13,552 nucleotides of DNA from CAZXFG01 sp964640515 (GCA_964640515.1 CAZXFG010000020.1:1-13552); one strand, 5' to 3'. Positions 4,151 through 12,175 are shown, numbered from the stretch's first letter. Notes: generated by a model from the sequence alone, not told the origin. A program made the numbers and translations.

Positions 4151-5942
4151 AAATTCTTTCGCGAATTTCCTTTTTTACCTTTTCTATAAATTCGTCTTTA
4201 TTTATCTTCAATTGTTCTTCCCGGCCCCGCACTCGCACCGTCCATGGTTCTCCGGATAATTCTCTATCCCCCACGACCACTATATACGGCACTTTTTTGC
4301 CTACGGATTTGCGCACCTTGTTGCCAACGGTCTCATCGGCGCTGTCCACTTCCACTCTAATATCGGCGGCCGCGAATTCCTCGGCCAATTTCTCCGCCCC
4401 TTCATGATGTTTCGTGCTCACCGGAGCCAACACCACTTGCGCCGGAGACAGCCACACCGGCCAAACACCCCCATAATGCTCAATCAAAAAAGCGATAAAA
4501 CGCTCATGGGTGGATAAAGGCGCCCGATGAATCACAAACACTTCATTATTTTCTTTGCCGGTTTCATCAGTATATTTGAGGCCGAATCTTTCCTTGGCTA
4601 CAAAATCCAACTGGATAGTGGACATAGTTTCTTCGCGTCCGACAATGGATTTAAACATCACATCCACCTTTGGTCCGTAGAATGCGGCTTCATTGTCCGC
4701 TTCCACAAATTTTACCTTCATCTCTTGCAACACTTCGCGCAAAATATTTTCTGAATATTCCCAATTCTCCGGTTGATTTACATATTTGTCCAAATGATCC
4801 GGGCTCCATTTGGACAATCTAAACCAATAATCCTCCAGACCGAATATTTTGAAATAGTTCATTGTTAATTCCATCACTCCCTTAAATTCATCTTTAATCT
4901 GATCCTTCCGACAATAAATATGGGCATCATTCATTGCCATGCAACGCACTCGCAAAAGCCCGGCCAAAGTTCCGGATAATTCATTGCGATAGCACTCGCC
5001 ATATTCAGCGATGCGTAGAGGCAAATCGCGATAACTGTGTAAATTATGATTGTAAATAACATGATGATGCGGGCAATTCATGGCTTTTAGATAGTATGTC
5101 CCATCATCCATTACCATAGGGGGGTACATGCTGTCTTTATAATACGGTAAATGGCCGGAAGCGAGATACATCTCTTCCTTGGCCAGATGGGGAGTGCGAA
5201 CGCGCACATAACCGGCGGCCCGCTCGGCATCAACGGCCAATTTCTCCACTTCATTCCGAATAATCGTACCATTAGGGAGCCATAAGGTCAGACCCTTGCC
5301 CACGCGATCGTCAAAGAAAAACAATTCTTGTTCCGCCCCGATCTTTCTATGGTCGCGCTTCTCCGCCTCCTCCAACATCCTCAAATACTCATCCAATTCC
5401 GTTTGTTGCGCAAAACAAACACCATAAATTCTTTGCAACTGCGGATTTTCGCTTTTACCGCGCCAATAAGCCCCGGCTAATTTTGTCAGTTTGAAAGCGC
5501 CGATTTCTTTGGCTGAATCCAAATGCGGACCGCGGCATAAATCCACAAACTCCCCGGTAGCGTATAGTGTCGCCTTGTCCACAGTCCCTGCAAAGTCTTT
5601 CAACTCTTCGTCTTTTACTTTAGTAGTGCCTTTGCTTTGTAAATCCTTCAACAGTTCCACTTTATATTTTTGTCCTTTTTCAACAAAAAATTTAATAGCA
5701 TCTTCTAAAGACATTTCACTTTTTTCAAATTTTACTCCTTTTTCGGCCAATTCCTTAGCTTTTTCTTCAATTTTCTTCAAATCTTCCTCGCCAATCGGCT
5801 CGGGAAAATCTATATCATAATAAAAGCCATTTTCTACGGTCGGACCGACGCCGAATTTGGCTTCAGGATATAATTCTAAAACCGCGGCGGCCACCAAGTG
5901 GGCGCAACTATGACGCATTGTTTCCAATTGTTTTTCATCCAT
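4149..5942 (-). CDS. thrS: Threonyl-tRNA synthetase without TGS domain
   Basis: ThrRS charges tRNA-Thr with threonine in the cytoplasm and hydrolyses mischarged Ser-tRNA. The 597-residue chain starts directly at the editing domain: HSCAH (His11, His15) and CRGPH (Cys136, His140) are its metal-site residues. The N-terminal TGS domain of about 60 residues found in E. coli ThrRS is missing, which explains the shorter length. The class II core follows (about 205-495), with zinc ligands Cys290 (MNCPHHH), His341 and His472, and the motif 2 arginine in CYRNE. The anticodon-binding domain is about 498-597. Two motifs depart from the usual text: RCMAMNDAH in place of RGFTQDDAH, and LSTHERF in place of LGSMERF. 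Expression is predicted to be controlled by a T-box in its leader. No Shine-Dalgarno sequence precedes the ATG. Confidence 0.97.
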   Translation of the reverse strand: MDEKQLETMRHSCAHLVAAAVLELYPEAKFGVGPTVENGFYYDIDFPEPIGEEDLKKIEEKAKELAEKGVKFEKSEMSLEDAIKFFVEKGQKYKVELLKDLQSKGTTKVKDEELKDFAGTVDKATLYATGEFVDLCRGPHLDSAKEIGAFKLTKLAGAYWRGKSENPQLQRIYGVCFAQQTELDEYLRMLEEAEKRDHRKIGAEQELFFFDDRVGKGLTLWLPNGTIIRNEVEKLAVDAERAAGYVRVRTPHLAKEEMYLASGHLPYYKDSMYPPMVMDDGTYYLKAMNCPHHHVIYNHNLHSYRDLPLRIAEYGECYRNELSGTLAGLLRVRCMAMNDAHIYCRKDQIKDEFKGVMELTMNYFKIFGLEDYWFRLSKWSPDHLDKYVNQPENWEYSENILREVLQEMKVKFVEADNEAAFYGPKVDVMFKSIVGREETMSTIQLDFVAKERFGLKYTDETGKENNEVFVIHRAPLSTHERFIAFLIEHYGGVWPVWLSPAQVVLAPVSTKHHEGAEKLAEEFAAADIRVEVDSADETVGNKVRKSVGKKVPYIVVVGDRELSGEPWTVRVRGREEQLKINKDEFIEKVKKEIRERI

Positions 5943-5968
5943 ATATGCTAATTTAATATTAAAAACTT

Positions 5969-6009
5969 AAAAAAAATACCCCGATACCTCAAAATAAAGG
6001 CATCGGGGT
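5969..6009 (-). terminator. T-box-controlled intrinsic terminator upstream of thrS
   Basis: A 12-bp stem, ACCCCGAUGCCU (6009-5998) with AGGUAUCGGGGU (5989-5978, one G-U pair), has an 8-base loop and is followed by A and eight T (5976-5969). It stops the leader transcript before thrS unless the antiterminator forms. Its 5' arm is shared with the antiterminator. Confidence 0.93.
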
Positions 6010-6135
6010 CCTGATTGATTAAATCCGGACGGTTCCACCCGAAAATTTCACTTTTACTGGATTTTTAGGGGCTCCGAGAGTGGTACCATGCCCCGATTTG
6101 GCCGGGACTGGGCTGGTTCTCGTGCAAACGCCTCT
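5969..6135 (-). promoter_or_regulatory. T-box riboswitch (tRNA-Thr sensing) in the thrS leader
   Basis: Minus-strand leader of about 165 bases. Stem I (about 6135-6067): CGAGA (6122-6118) pairs with UCUCG (6079-6075), ACCA (6117-6114) with UGGU (6088-6085), and GCCC (6113-6110) with GGGC (6093-6090). The 3' bulge ACCAC (6084-6080) starts with ACC, a Thr codon matching anticodon GGU. The T-box sequence GGGUGGAACCG (6040-6030) gives an antiterminator: UCGGG (6042-6038) and GUCC (6030-6027), split by the 7-base bulge UGGAACC, pair with GGACCCCGA (6011-6003). That 3' strand is also the terminator's 5' arm, so the two structures exclude each other. Uncharged tRNA-Thr should favour readthrough. Stem I is short and Stem II seems missing, so this is a compact version. 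Confidence 0.88.
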
Positions 6136-6141
6136 GGTTAA

Positions 6142-6170
6142 ATAGTAATCCACAGTTGATTTTTTGTCAA
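6142..6170 (-). promoter_or_regulatory. thrS promoter
   Basis: Read leftward: TTGACA (6170-6165), exact 17-bp spacer, TACTAT (6147-6142). The start falls near 6135, at the first base of the T-box Stem I. Confidence 0.8.
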
Positions 6171-6193
6171 ATATTCAGGAAAATGGCTGGTTG

Positions 6194-6202
6194 TGATATA
6201 AT
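6194..6202 (+). promoter_or_regulatory. Extended -10 promoter of the membrane protein-pilB operon
   Basis: TGATATAAT (TG at 6194-6195, TATAAT at 6197-6202) is a perfect extended -10; the -35 region (6174-6179, TTCAGG) is weak. The leader is about 39 bases. It contains a small hairpin GTCGC-TTC-GCGAC (6218-6230) and a 6-codon mini reading frame MSLRDA (6216-6236). The promoter is divergent from thrS. Confidence 0.7.
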
Positions 6203-6247
6203 GAGAATAGGGAAAATGTCGCTTCGCGACGCCTAATTTGTGTTATT

Positions 6248-7198
6248 ATGCATGAACCAACTTATCGCCAAGCTTTAAGCCACGCTTGGAGTTTAGTCTG
6301 GCACAATAAAATCCTCTGGGTGTTTGGTTTGCTCTCTATTTTTATGGGACAGTTCGGAGCTAATGACTTTATTGGAAAAATCTGGATGATTGCCCGCCGT
6401 ACTTTTGTCTTCGGCCATATGGGGGGCTGGTTTAATTTAGATTTGAAAACCGGTCTGGCGCTAGTTTGGGTTGCCGGCATCGTGATTGGGATGGGAATCC
6501 TTGTGGCAATAATATCTTTAATCGCCCAAGGCGCCCTCATTACCAGCGCCGCTGAAAGTTTACGGCAAAAACAAATCAATTTGAAAAGATCCTGGCAACG
6601 AGGCGTCAAACACTTAGGAACCGTTTTCATCATCAATTTACTCCGCGCCCTTTCCATGACGCTGGTGGTGGTTGGCGCCGGGTATGCCTGGACACTATTG
6701 ACATCCAACTTCGCTCCCGCGCTCTGGGTAAATATCATCTCAGTCATCCTGCTGTCTGTGGCTCTATTTTTAGGCCTCTCTATCTCCTCTTGGTCGGTCT
6801 ATGCCCTTTGTTATAGTGTTTTAGACGGGAAAGGCGCCCGGAACGCTATTAAACGCGGTTGGGAACTATTCCACCGCCATCTGCTTGTTTCTCTGGAACT
6901 GAATATTTTGTTATTTATAGTTCTGCTGTTAATTTTCGCCGTATTCTATGGAGCGTTTTTTCTTTCAGTCGCTCCGGCCCTGATTTTTTGGCTGATAGCC
7001 GGCATCACCGGATCTCTTAAGCTGGTTACGGTCGGACTTGTCGTTTGGGCGGCTTTTCTTATAGTCGCTATCGCCTTGGTGGGCGCTGTTTACAACGCTT
7101 TTTCCACTAGCGCCTGGACTTATCTCTTTTTAAGAATGCATAACGACGGCATTGCCAGTCGTGTTTTTCACTATCTAAGAAAACTTATAAACAAATAA
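6248..7198 (+). CDS. Polytopic membrane protein, unknown function
   Basis: This is a 316-residue integral membrane protein with about six hydrophobic segments (roughly 21-35, 69-99, 124-151, 157-188, 213-251 and 257-290). Two of these are long enough to be re-entrant or paired helices. A short amphipathic N-terminus (YRQALSHAWSLVWHNKILWVFGLL) precedes the first one. The same style recurs inside: a helix, then GARNAIKRGWELFHRH, then a long hydrophobic helix. This layout recalls bacterial proteins annotated as glycerophosphodiester phosphodiesterase membrane domain or DUF4013-like, but no catalytic motif is visible. It is the first gene of a plus-strand cluster, ending 3 bases before pilB, so the two are co-transcribed and it may sit with the pilus machinery. 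Function is otherwise unassigned. Confidence 0.85.
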   Translation: MHEPTYRQALSHAWSLVWHNKILWVFGLLSIFMGQFGANDFIGKIWMIARRTFVFGHMGGWFNLDLKTGLALVWVAGIVIGMGILVAIISLIAQGALITSAAESLRQKQINLKRSWQRGVKHLGTVFIINLLRALSMTLVVVGAGYAWTLLTSNFAPALWVNIISVILLSVALFLGLSISSWSVYALCYSVLDGKGARNAIKRGWELFHRHLLVSLELNILLFIVLLLIFAVFYGAFFLSVAPALIFWLIAGITGSLKLVTVGLVVWAAFLIVAIALVGAVYNAFSTSAWTYLFLRMHNDGIASRVFHYLRKLINK

Positions 7199-7201
7199 AC
7201 T

Positions 7202-8911
7202 ATGTCGGATTTTCCTTCTATCGGCAATCTAGCCAATCCACCGGCGGCTGACGACAATACCAATCCCAATGACCCGCAAATCAAATTCGCCGCTAAAATG
7301 AAACAGATCCAAAAAGGAGAAAAAGAAAAAATCACAGCCGACCAAGCGGCCGGATCCGACATGCCATATATTGACCTGACCGGCTTTCCCGTTTCCTCCG
7401 AAGCTTTAAAGGTTATTCCTCTGGAATTGGCCCAAGAAAAAAAAGTCATTTGTTTCTATTCCACACCCGCTCAACTGCGGATAGGCATGTTAGAACCTAC
7501 CGAAGAAATAAAAGAACTCGCCTATCAATTGAGCGAGCGACATCATGCCGAAGTGATATTTTATTTAATCTCGGAAAATAGTTTAGACAGAGTGCTTAAG
7601 CTTTACGCCAATCTTCCCGTTATCAAGCCCATCAGCAAAGACATAGACATTTCCGAAGAAGATTTGAACCGCTTCCAAAATACGATAGAAAATTTGCAAA
7701 GTTTGCAGGAGCAATTCAATAACATCTCCATCAGCGACATTTTAACCCTAATCGTCGCCTCGGCTCTTAAAATCAATGCTTCGGATATTCATGTGGAGTC
7801 CGAAGAAAACAATATTGCCGTGCGTTATCGCTTGGATGGTGTTCTGCAGGATGTGGCGAATTTGCCCAAGGAACAATGGAAAAAATTTATTTCCCGCATC
7901 AAACTGCTGGCCGGATTGAAAATAAACATTACTGATAAACCGCAGGACGGACGGGTTACTTTAAAGTTGGAAAAAAATAGCTTGGATGTTCGCGTCTCTA
8001 CTATGCCCACGGTGCATGGGGAAAGCGTGGTGATGCGTATTCTCTATGGCGGCGCCGAAGGCGTTACTTTTGACGATTTAGGCCTGCGCGGCGATGCCTA
8101 CGACAAACTAAAAAAAGAAATAGAACGCCCCAACGGCATGATTATCACCACCGGTCCTACCGGCTCGGGAAAAACCACCACTATGTACGCCATCTTGAGA
8201 CTGCTCAATAAGCCGGGGGTAAAAATCATCACTTTGGAAGACCCGGTGGAAATAAAAATGGAAGGAATCAACCAAAGCCAAGTTGACCCCAGCCGTGATT
8301 ACACTTTTGCCAAGGGTCTGCGCAGTATTTTGCGTCAAGACCCGGACATCTGCATGGTCGGTGAAATCCGCGATTTGGAAACAGCTGACATTGCCATTCA
8401 ATCCGCTCTCACCGGCCACTTAATGCTCTCCACCATCCATACTAATAGCGCTTCCGGAGCCATACCCCGCTTCTTATCCATGGGGGTCAAACCATTTCTC
8501 TTGGCCCCGGCCTTAAATTCCATTATCGGACAGCGCCTGGTACGCAAAATTTGTCCAAATTGCGTGGAAGAAACAAAGCTCTCTGATGAAAATATAAAAC
8601 GAGTTAAAGAAATTTTAGCTACTTTGCCGGAAAAAGAAAAACAAACCGTCAGATTGGACGACCTGCATTTTTATCACGGAAAAGGATGCGATAAATGCAG
8701 TGGCTTAGGATACAAGGGACGAATCGGCATTTATGAAATTTTCATCATGAATAAAGAAATTGAAAAAAATATCTTGGGAGACCAAATATCCGAATACACG
8801 ATTCAAGAGATAGCAACCAAAGATGGTATGATAACCATGGTTCAAGATGGACTCTTGAAAGCTCTGAACAAAGTCACCACGGTGGAAGAGGTGTTTAAAG
8901 TCAGCGAATAA
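7202..8911 (+). CDS. pilB: PilB/GspE-type pilus assembly ATPase
   Basis: This hexameric ATPase powers type IV pilus extension (or type II-like secretion) from the cytoplasmic face of the membrane. Residues about 50-150 match the GspE/PilB N-terminal domain. The catalytic part has an N2-type region around ASDIHVESEENNIAVRYRLDGVLQDV and Walker A GPTGSGKTTT at 318-327 (Lys324). It continues with the Asp box (TLEDPVE), Walker B DICMVGE with Glu388, and the His box HLMLSTIHTN. A tetracysteine zinc motif, CPNC (Cys451, Cys454) and CDKC (Cys496, Cys499), is typical of the extension ATPases PilB/GspE and absent in the retraction ATPase PilT. Length (569) is normal. It follows the membrane protein gene by 3 bases without its own ribosome site. 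No pilT, pilC or pilin gene is visible in this window. Confidence 0.96.
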   Translation: MSDFPSIGNLANPPAADDNTNPNDPQIKFAAKMKQIQKGEKEKITADQAAGSDMPYIDLTGFPVSSEALKVIPLELAQEKKVICFYSTPAQLRIGMLEPTEEIKELAYQLSERHHAEVIFYLISENSLDRVLKLYANLPVIKPISKDIDISEEDLNRFQNTIENLQSLQEQFNNISISDILTLIVASALKINASDIHVESEENNIAVRYRLDGVLQDVANLPKEQWKKFISRIKLLAGLKINITDKPQDGRVTLKLEKNSLDVRVSTMPTVHGESVVMRILYGGAEGVTFDDLGLRGDAYDKLKKEIERPNGMIITTGPTGSGKTTTMYAILRLLNKPGVKIITLEDPVEIKMEGINQSQVDPSRDYTFAKGLRSILRQDPDICMVGEIRDLETADIAIQSALTGHLMLSTIHTNSASGAIPRFLSMGVKPFLLAPALNSIIGQRLVRKICPNCVEETKLSDENIKRVKEILATLPEKEKQTVRLDDLHFYHGKGCDKCSGLGYKGRIGIYEIFIMNKEIEKNILGDQISEYTIQEIATKDGMITMVQDGLLKALNKVTTVEEVFKVSE

Positions 8912-8912
8912 T

Positions 8913-8940
8913 TTGCCTTAAAAACAAAAAATAATATAAT
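8913..8940 (+). promoter_or_regulatory. Internal near-leaderless promoter before the baseplate-J-like gene
   Basis: A perfect TATAAT at 8935-8940 lies 9 bases before ATG 8950, with a weak TTGCCT at 8913-8918 (16-bp spacer). Any transcript from here would start at about 8947 and be essentially leaderless. It may add to read-through from pilB. Confidence 0.5.
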
Positions 8941-8949
8941 ACAATCCTT

Positions 8950-10092
8950 ATGATTACCTACCGCCTGCAAACTCAATCCCCGTCCCAGCCGCCGATAAAA
9001 TTTTACCGCACTATTGCCTTGTCTTTTTTAGCCGTCACTATATTGCTTTTAGGAGTGGTCATATTCATCACTTCGCAAAAAGCCAATATAATCATTGTGG
9101 CTAAAGAAGATAACAAAAAGGTGAGCTTGACCGTGGAAATAGGCAGTACCAGACCCGGAGTGCTGACCACTTCCGGAAATGTCAGTTCCACCCTGTTCAA
9201 TTATTCCGCTTCCTATTCCCCTACCGGAAACAAAACTACTGACGCGATTGCCACGGGAGAAGTCATTATCTACAACAAAAGCAATGAGGAACAAACCCTG
9301 GTCAAAACTACCAGATTATTAAACCCCAATGGTGTTCTGTTCCGCCTGACGGATCGAGTGATAGTGCCGGCCAACGGACAAATCAAGGCCCAAGTATACG
9401 CTGACCAGCCCGGAGCCGCCGGCAATATCGGTTCTAGCCAGTTTATCATTCCCGGATTAAATCAGGAGAGACAAAAAGCGGTCTACGCCGAAAACACAAC
9501 TCCGATGATCGGCGGAACTAAAAAAGTGGGCGTTCTAAAACAAGAAGACATTGACGCGGCCAAAATAGATTACAAAAATAAAGTAAAACAAGCTTATTTG
9601 GACGCTGACAACAACATTAACAACACCGGCATTTTAGTCTCCGTGTCTGACGCCGATTTGGAATGCGATAAAAAAGCCGGAGATGAAGTGAGCGAATTTA
9701 AAATCAGCGGCAATAATAATATCCTGGCGCTGACCTATGACCGAGAAGAATTAGCCGAGATTATCAACCGAGAAATTAACAGCAAAATAGATACCACGCT
9801 GGAAAAAATTCTTTCGGTGAACAGCGACCCTCAAGTAACGATAGCCACCTATGATCTGGAAAAAAATACCGCTCAATTAACCGTGACGCAGGATGTAATG
9901 GTGACCATCGACGCCAACTCGGAAAAATTATTCCCGCAATATTTCGCCGGAAAAAAGAAAAATGAAATTGAAAAATATCTTTTAGGATTGGAACATGTTT
10001 CAGTGGCCTCGGTAAAACTCACTCCGGGCTGGACCCGCACCGCCCCTTCTTCTCCGGAGAAGATCAAAGTGGTGGTGAAGAATGTACAGTAA
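8950..10092 (+). CDS. Membrane-anchored protein with baseplate J-like domain
   Basis: This 380-residue protein has a short cytoplasmic N-terminus, one clear membrane anchor (about 22-42, IALSFLAVTILLLGVVIFITS) and a large extracytoplasmic part. Residues about 100-200 match the baseplate J/gp47 pattern. They show ATGEVIIYNKSNEEQTLVKTTRLLNPNGVLFRL, then a VPANG.I.AQVYADQPGAAGNIG stretch, then IPGL and a final IGGTKKVGVLKQEDIDAAK. In phages and contractile injection systems gp47/J forms the baseplate ring. Membrane-anchored versions are seen in CPR bacteria without tail genes, as far as I recall, and their role is not known to me. The second half (200-380) is beta-rich and unassigned. Downstream position after pilB, with its own possible promoter, suggests a surface or pilus-associated role (inference). 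No cleavable signal peptide is apparent. Confidence 0.8.
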   Translation: MITYRLQTQSPSQPPIKFYRTIALSFLAVTILLLGVVIFITSQKANIIIVAKEDNKKVSLTVEIGSTRPGVLTTSGNVSSTLFNYSASYSPTGNKTTDAIATGEVIIYNKSNEEQTLVKTTRLLNPNGVLFRLTDRVIVPANGQIKAQVYADQPGAAGNIGSSQFIIPGLNQERQKAVYAENTTPMIGGTKKVGVLKQEDIDAAKIDYKNKVKQAYLDADNNINNTGILVSVSDADLECDKKAGDEVSEFKISGNNNILALTYDREELAEIINREINSKIDTTLEKILSVNSDPQVTIATYDLEKNTAQLTVTQDVMVTIDANSEKLFPQYFAGKKKNEIEKYLLGLEHVSVASVKLTPGWTRTAPSSPEKIKVVVKNVQ

Positions 10093-10111
10093 AAATTAAA
10101 ATTCTAAAATT

Positions 10112-10144
10112 AAAAATCCCCTATATTCAATAGAGGATTTTTTT
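10112..10144. terminator. Bidirectional terminator between convergent units
   Basis: A stem AATCC-C-CTAT (10115-10124) pairs with ATAG-A-GGATT (10130-10139), with one C-A mismatch and loop ATTCA. It is followed by a T run on the plus strand (10138-10144) and, read leftward, by TTTTTA after GGGGA. It serves the baseplate-J-like gene and could also stop transcripts from ftsH. Confidence 0.8.
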
Positions 10145-10158
10145 ATCATTTAGTTCAA

Positions 10159-10249
10159 CATATCTGATATTTCCCGAGCGGGTTATGAAGCCGAAGCTTC
10201 ATCCCCGAGGCCTTGGCGGCCGAGGAAAGCGAGGGAATTATCAGATATG
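10159..10249. repeat. Large imperfect inverted repeat with internal hairpin
   Basis: The outer arms 10159-10175 and 10233-10249 pair at 16 of 17 positions (CATATCTGATA/TATCAGATATG plus TTCCC/GGGAA). The 57-base centre holds a second perfect hairpin, ATGAAGC-CGAA-GCTTCAT (10185-10202), and GC-rich text with two copies of CCGAGG. It contains no gene and has no obvious flanking target-site duplication. It lies downstream of both convergent units. It could be a repetitive extragenic or miniature element, or an RNA-processing hairpin. Confidence 0.75.
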
Positions 10250-10269
10250 CTTGGCTTTTATAAATAATA

Positions 10270-12117
10270 CTATACTTTTGGTCCTAGAACTTTAGCGATC
10301 TCATCCTGCTCAACAGTTTCTTTTTCCAACAGCACTTTCACCATCGCTTCCAACTTTTCCTTGTTCTTCTCAATCACTTCGCGAGCGCGCTTTTCCGCCT
10401 CGGCGATTAAAATATAAATTTCTTTATCTATCTCTTCCGCCGTCTTGTCGCTGTAATCACGCTCTTCGTGAATTTCACGCCCCAAAAAAATCAACTCATC
10501 ATGCTTGCCAAAAGTACGCGGACCGAGCTTGTCGCTCATACCATAGCGTGTCACCATATCGCGCGCCAGATGAGTGGCGCTTCTTAAATCACTGGATGGC
10601 CCGGTGGAAATCATATCGTCGCCAAAAATCATCTTCTCCACCACATAACCTCCCAAAGTCATGGCCAACTCATCCTTAAATTGAGTGTAGGTATGATAAT
10701 GTTTATCTTCGGTAGGCATCTTTAGAGTATAGCCCCCGGCCTGACCGCGGGAAATGATAGACACCTTGCGCACCGGATCGCAGTTAGGCAATAAATGCCC
10801 TACCACCGCATGCCCGGCTTCATGATAAGCGGTTATTTTCTTATCTCGCTCGGTAATCACGCGAGTTTTGCGTTCCGGACCAAGTAGAACTTTCTCAATA
10901 CTCTCTAAAATATCACCCTCGCCCACCTCTTTCTTGCCGCGGCGCACAGCTAAAATAGCCGCTTCATTCAATAAATTAGCCAGATCAGCGCCAGAAAAAC
11001 CCGGAGTGCGTTCAGCCACTTTACGCAATAAAACCTCACTGGCCAACGGTTTGCCCTTGGCATGAATCTTTAGAATCTCTTCACGGTCCCTGATATCCGG
11101 CATATCAATCACCACCCGGCGATCAAAACGTCCCGGGCGCAGTAAAGCCGGGTCCAATACATCCGGCCGATTAGTCGCGGCCATCACAATCACTCCTATG
11201 TTAGGATCAAAGCCGTCCATTTCCACCAAAATTTGATTCAATGTTTGTTCACGCTCATCATGCCCGCCGCCTAAACCAGCGCCGCGCCGGCGGCCGACAG
11301 CGTCTATTTCATCTATGAAAACTATGGCTGGAGCCGCTTTTTTGGCTTTGCCGAATAAATCACGCACTCGAGAAGCGCCCACGCCTACAAACATTTCCAC
11401 GAATTCCGAACCAGACATGTGAAAAAAAGGCACATTGGCCTCGCCGGCTACAGCTTTGGCCAACAAGGTTTTTCCCGTACCCGGAGCGCCCATTAACAAC
11501 GCGCCCTTAGGAATCTTCGCTCCCATTTCCGTAAATTTTTTTGGATTTTTCAAAAAATCCACTATCTCTTCCAATTCATTCTTAGCTTCCCGCGCTCCAG
11601 CCACATCCGCAAAGGTTTTATGGTCGCGGTCTTCCGGTTTTACCTGGCGCGGATTACTCTGGCCAAAACCCATGGCCTTGTTATTCACACCTTGCACGCT
11701 CCGGCTCATCATATAGAAGAAGACGATGATGATTAGCAAAGGCAAAATAATCGGCAATAAATTCATCGCCCAAAATTTCCAAGAACTCTCATCTTTGACT
11801 GACACCTCTAACTGATTCTTGGCGTCTTCGCTGACGCCATAATTTTTCAAAATATCACCAAAAGATTCTCCGGCTTCTTTCTTTACCTGTTGCCGAGGAG
11901 CTTGTTCATCTTTTAAAGTGACTAACAAGGTATCACCCTGAATTATTATCCCCTTCACCAAACCGGAATTAATCTCCTCCACTAATTTCCCCACCCCTAT
12001 TTCGTCCGATTTCTGGCCTTTATCAACATTCACCATGCTAACCGCCCCGGCAATCAAAACCAGGGTCAAAAATATTAGGATAAAGCTCTTTAAAAAATCT
12101 CTCATAAATAAACTCAC
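10270..12117 (-). CDS. ftsH: ATP-dependent zinc metalloprotease FtsH
   Basis: FtsH is a membrane-anchored hexameric AAA+ protease that extracts and degrades membrane and unstable cytosolic proteins. Membrane segments are at about 10-29 and 117-137, with a small extracytoplasmic domain between. The AAA module has Walker A GAPGTGKT (210-217), the pore motif MFVGVG (242-247) and Walker B IVFIDE (265-270). Its second region of homology runs TNRPDVLDPALLRPGRFDR (315-333). The protease has HEAGH (432-436), with the third zinc ligand probably Asp510 (SSDLRSAT). The C-terminal coiled region (about 555-600) is acidic and basic mixed. Length 615 is normal. The first codon is GTG 12117; ATG 12105 is an equally possible start. 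An AAGAGG at 12135-12130 resembles a ribosome site but lies upstream of the predicted transcription start. The gene has its own promoter after the rpsA terminator. Confidence 0.98.
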   Translation of the reverse strand: MSLFMRDFLKSFILIFLTLVLIAGAVSMVNVDKGQKSDEIGVGKLVEEINSGLVKGIIIQGDTLLVTLKDEQAPRQQVKKEAGESFGDILKNYGVSEDAKNQLEVSVKDESSWKFWAMNLLPIILPLLIIIVFFYMMSRSVQGVNNKAMGFGQSNPRQVKPEDRDHKTFADVAGAREAKNELEEIVDFLKNPKKFTEMGAKIPKGALLMGAPGTGKTLLAKAVAGEANVPFFHMSGSEFVEMFVGVGASRVRDLFGKAKKAAPAIVFIDEIDAVGRRRGAGLGGGHDEREQTLNQILVEMDGFDPNIGVIVMAATNRPDVLDPALLRPGRFDRRVVIDMPDIRDREEILKIHAKGKPLASEVLLRKVAERTPGFSGADLANLLNEAAILAVRRGKKEVGEGDILESIEKVLLGPERKTRVITERDKKITAYHEAGHAVVGHLLPNCDPVRKVSIISRGQAGGYTLKMPTEDKHYHTYTQFKDELAMTLGGYVVEKMIFGDDMISTGPSSDLRSATHLARDMVTRYGMSDKLGPRTFGKHDELIFLGREIHEERDYSDKTAEEIDKEIYILIAEAEKRAREVIEKNKEKLEAMVKVLLEKETVEQDEIAKVLGPKV

Positions 12118-12135
12118 AATAATTAATTTCCTCTT

Positions 12136-12164
12136 ATCTTAGCAGATTTTGCCTAAAAAATCAA
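12136..12164 (-). promoter_or_regulatory. ftsH promoter
   Basis: Read leftward: TTGATT (12164-12159), 17-bp spacer, TAAGAT (12141-12136) preceded by TGC (extended -10). The start is near 12129, giving a leader of about 12 bases to GTG 12117 or 24 to ATG 12105. Confidence 0.65.
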
Positions 12165-12175
12165 GTATTTAGACT

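Noticed and set aside
12130..12135. AAGAGG as a Shine-Dalgarno site for ftsH
   Set aside because: It lies 12 bases from GTG and upstream of the start site predicted from the well-formed promoter at 12136-12164, so it is probably not in the mRNA.
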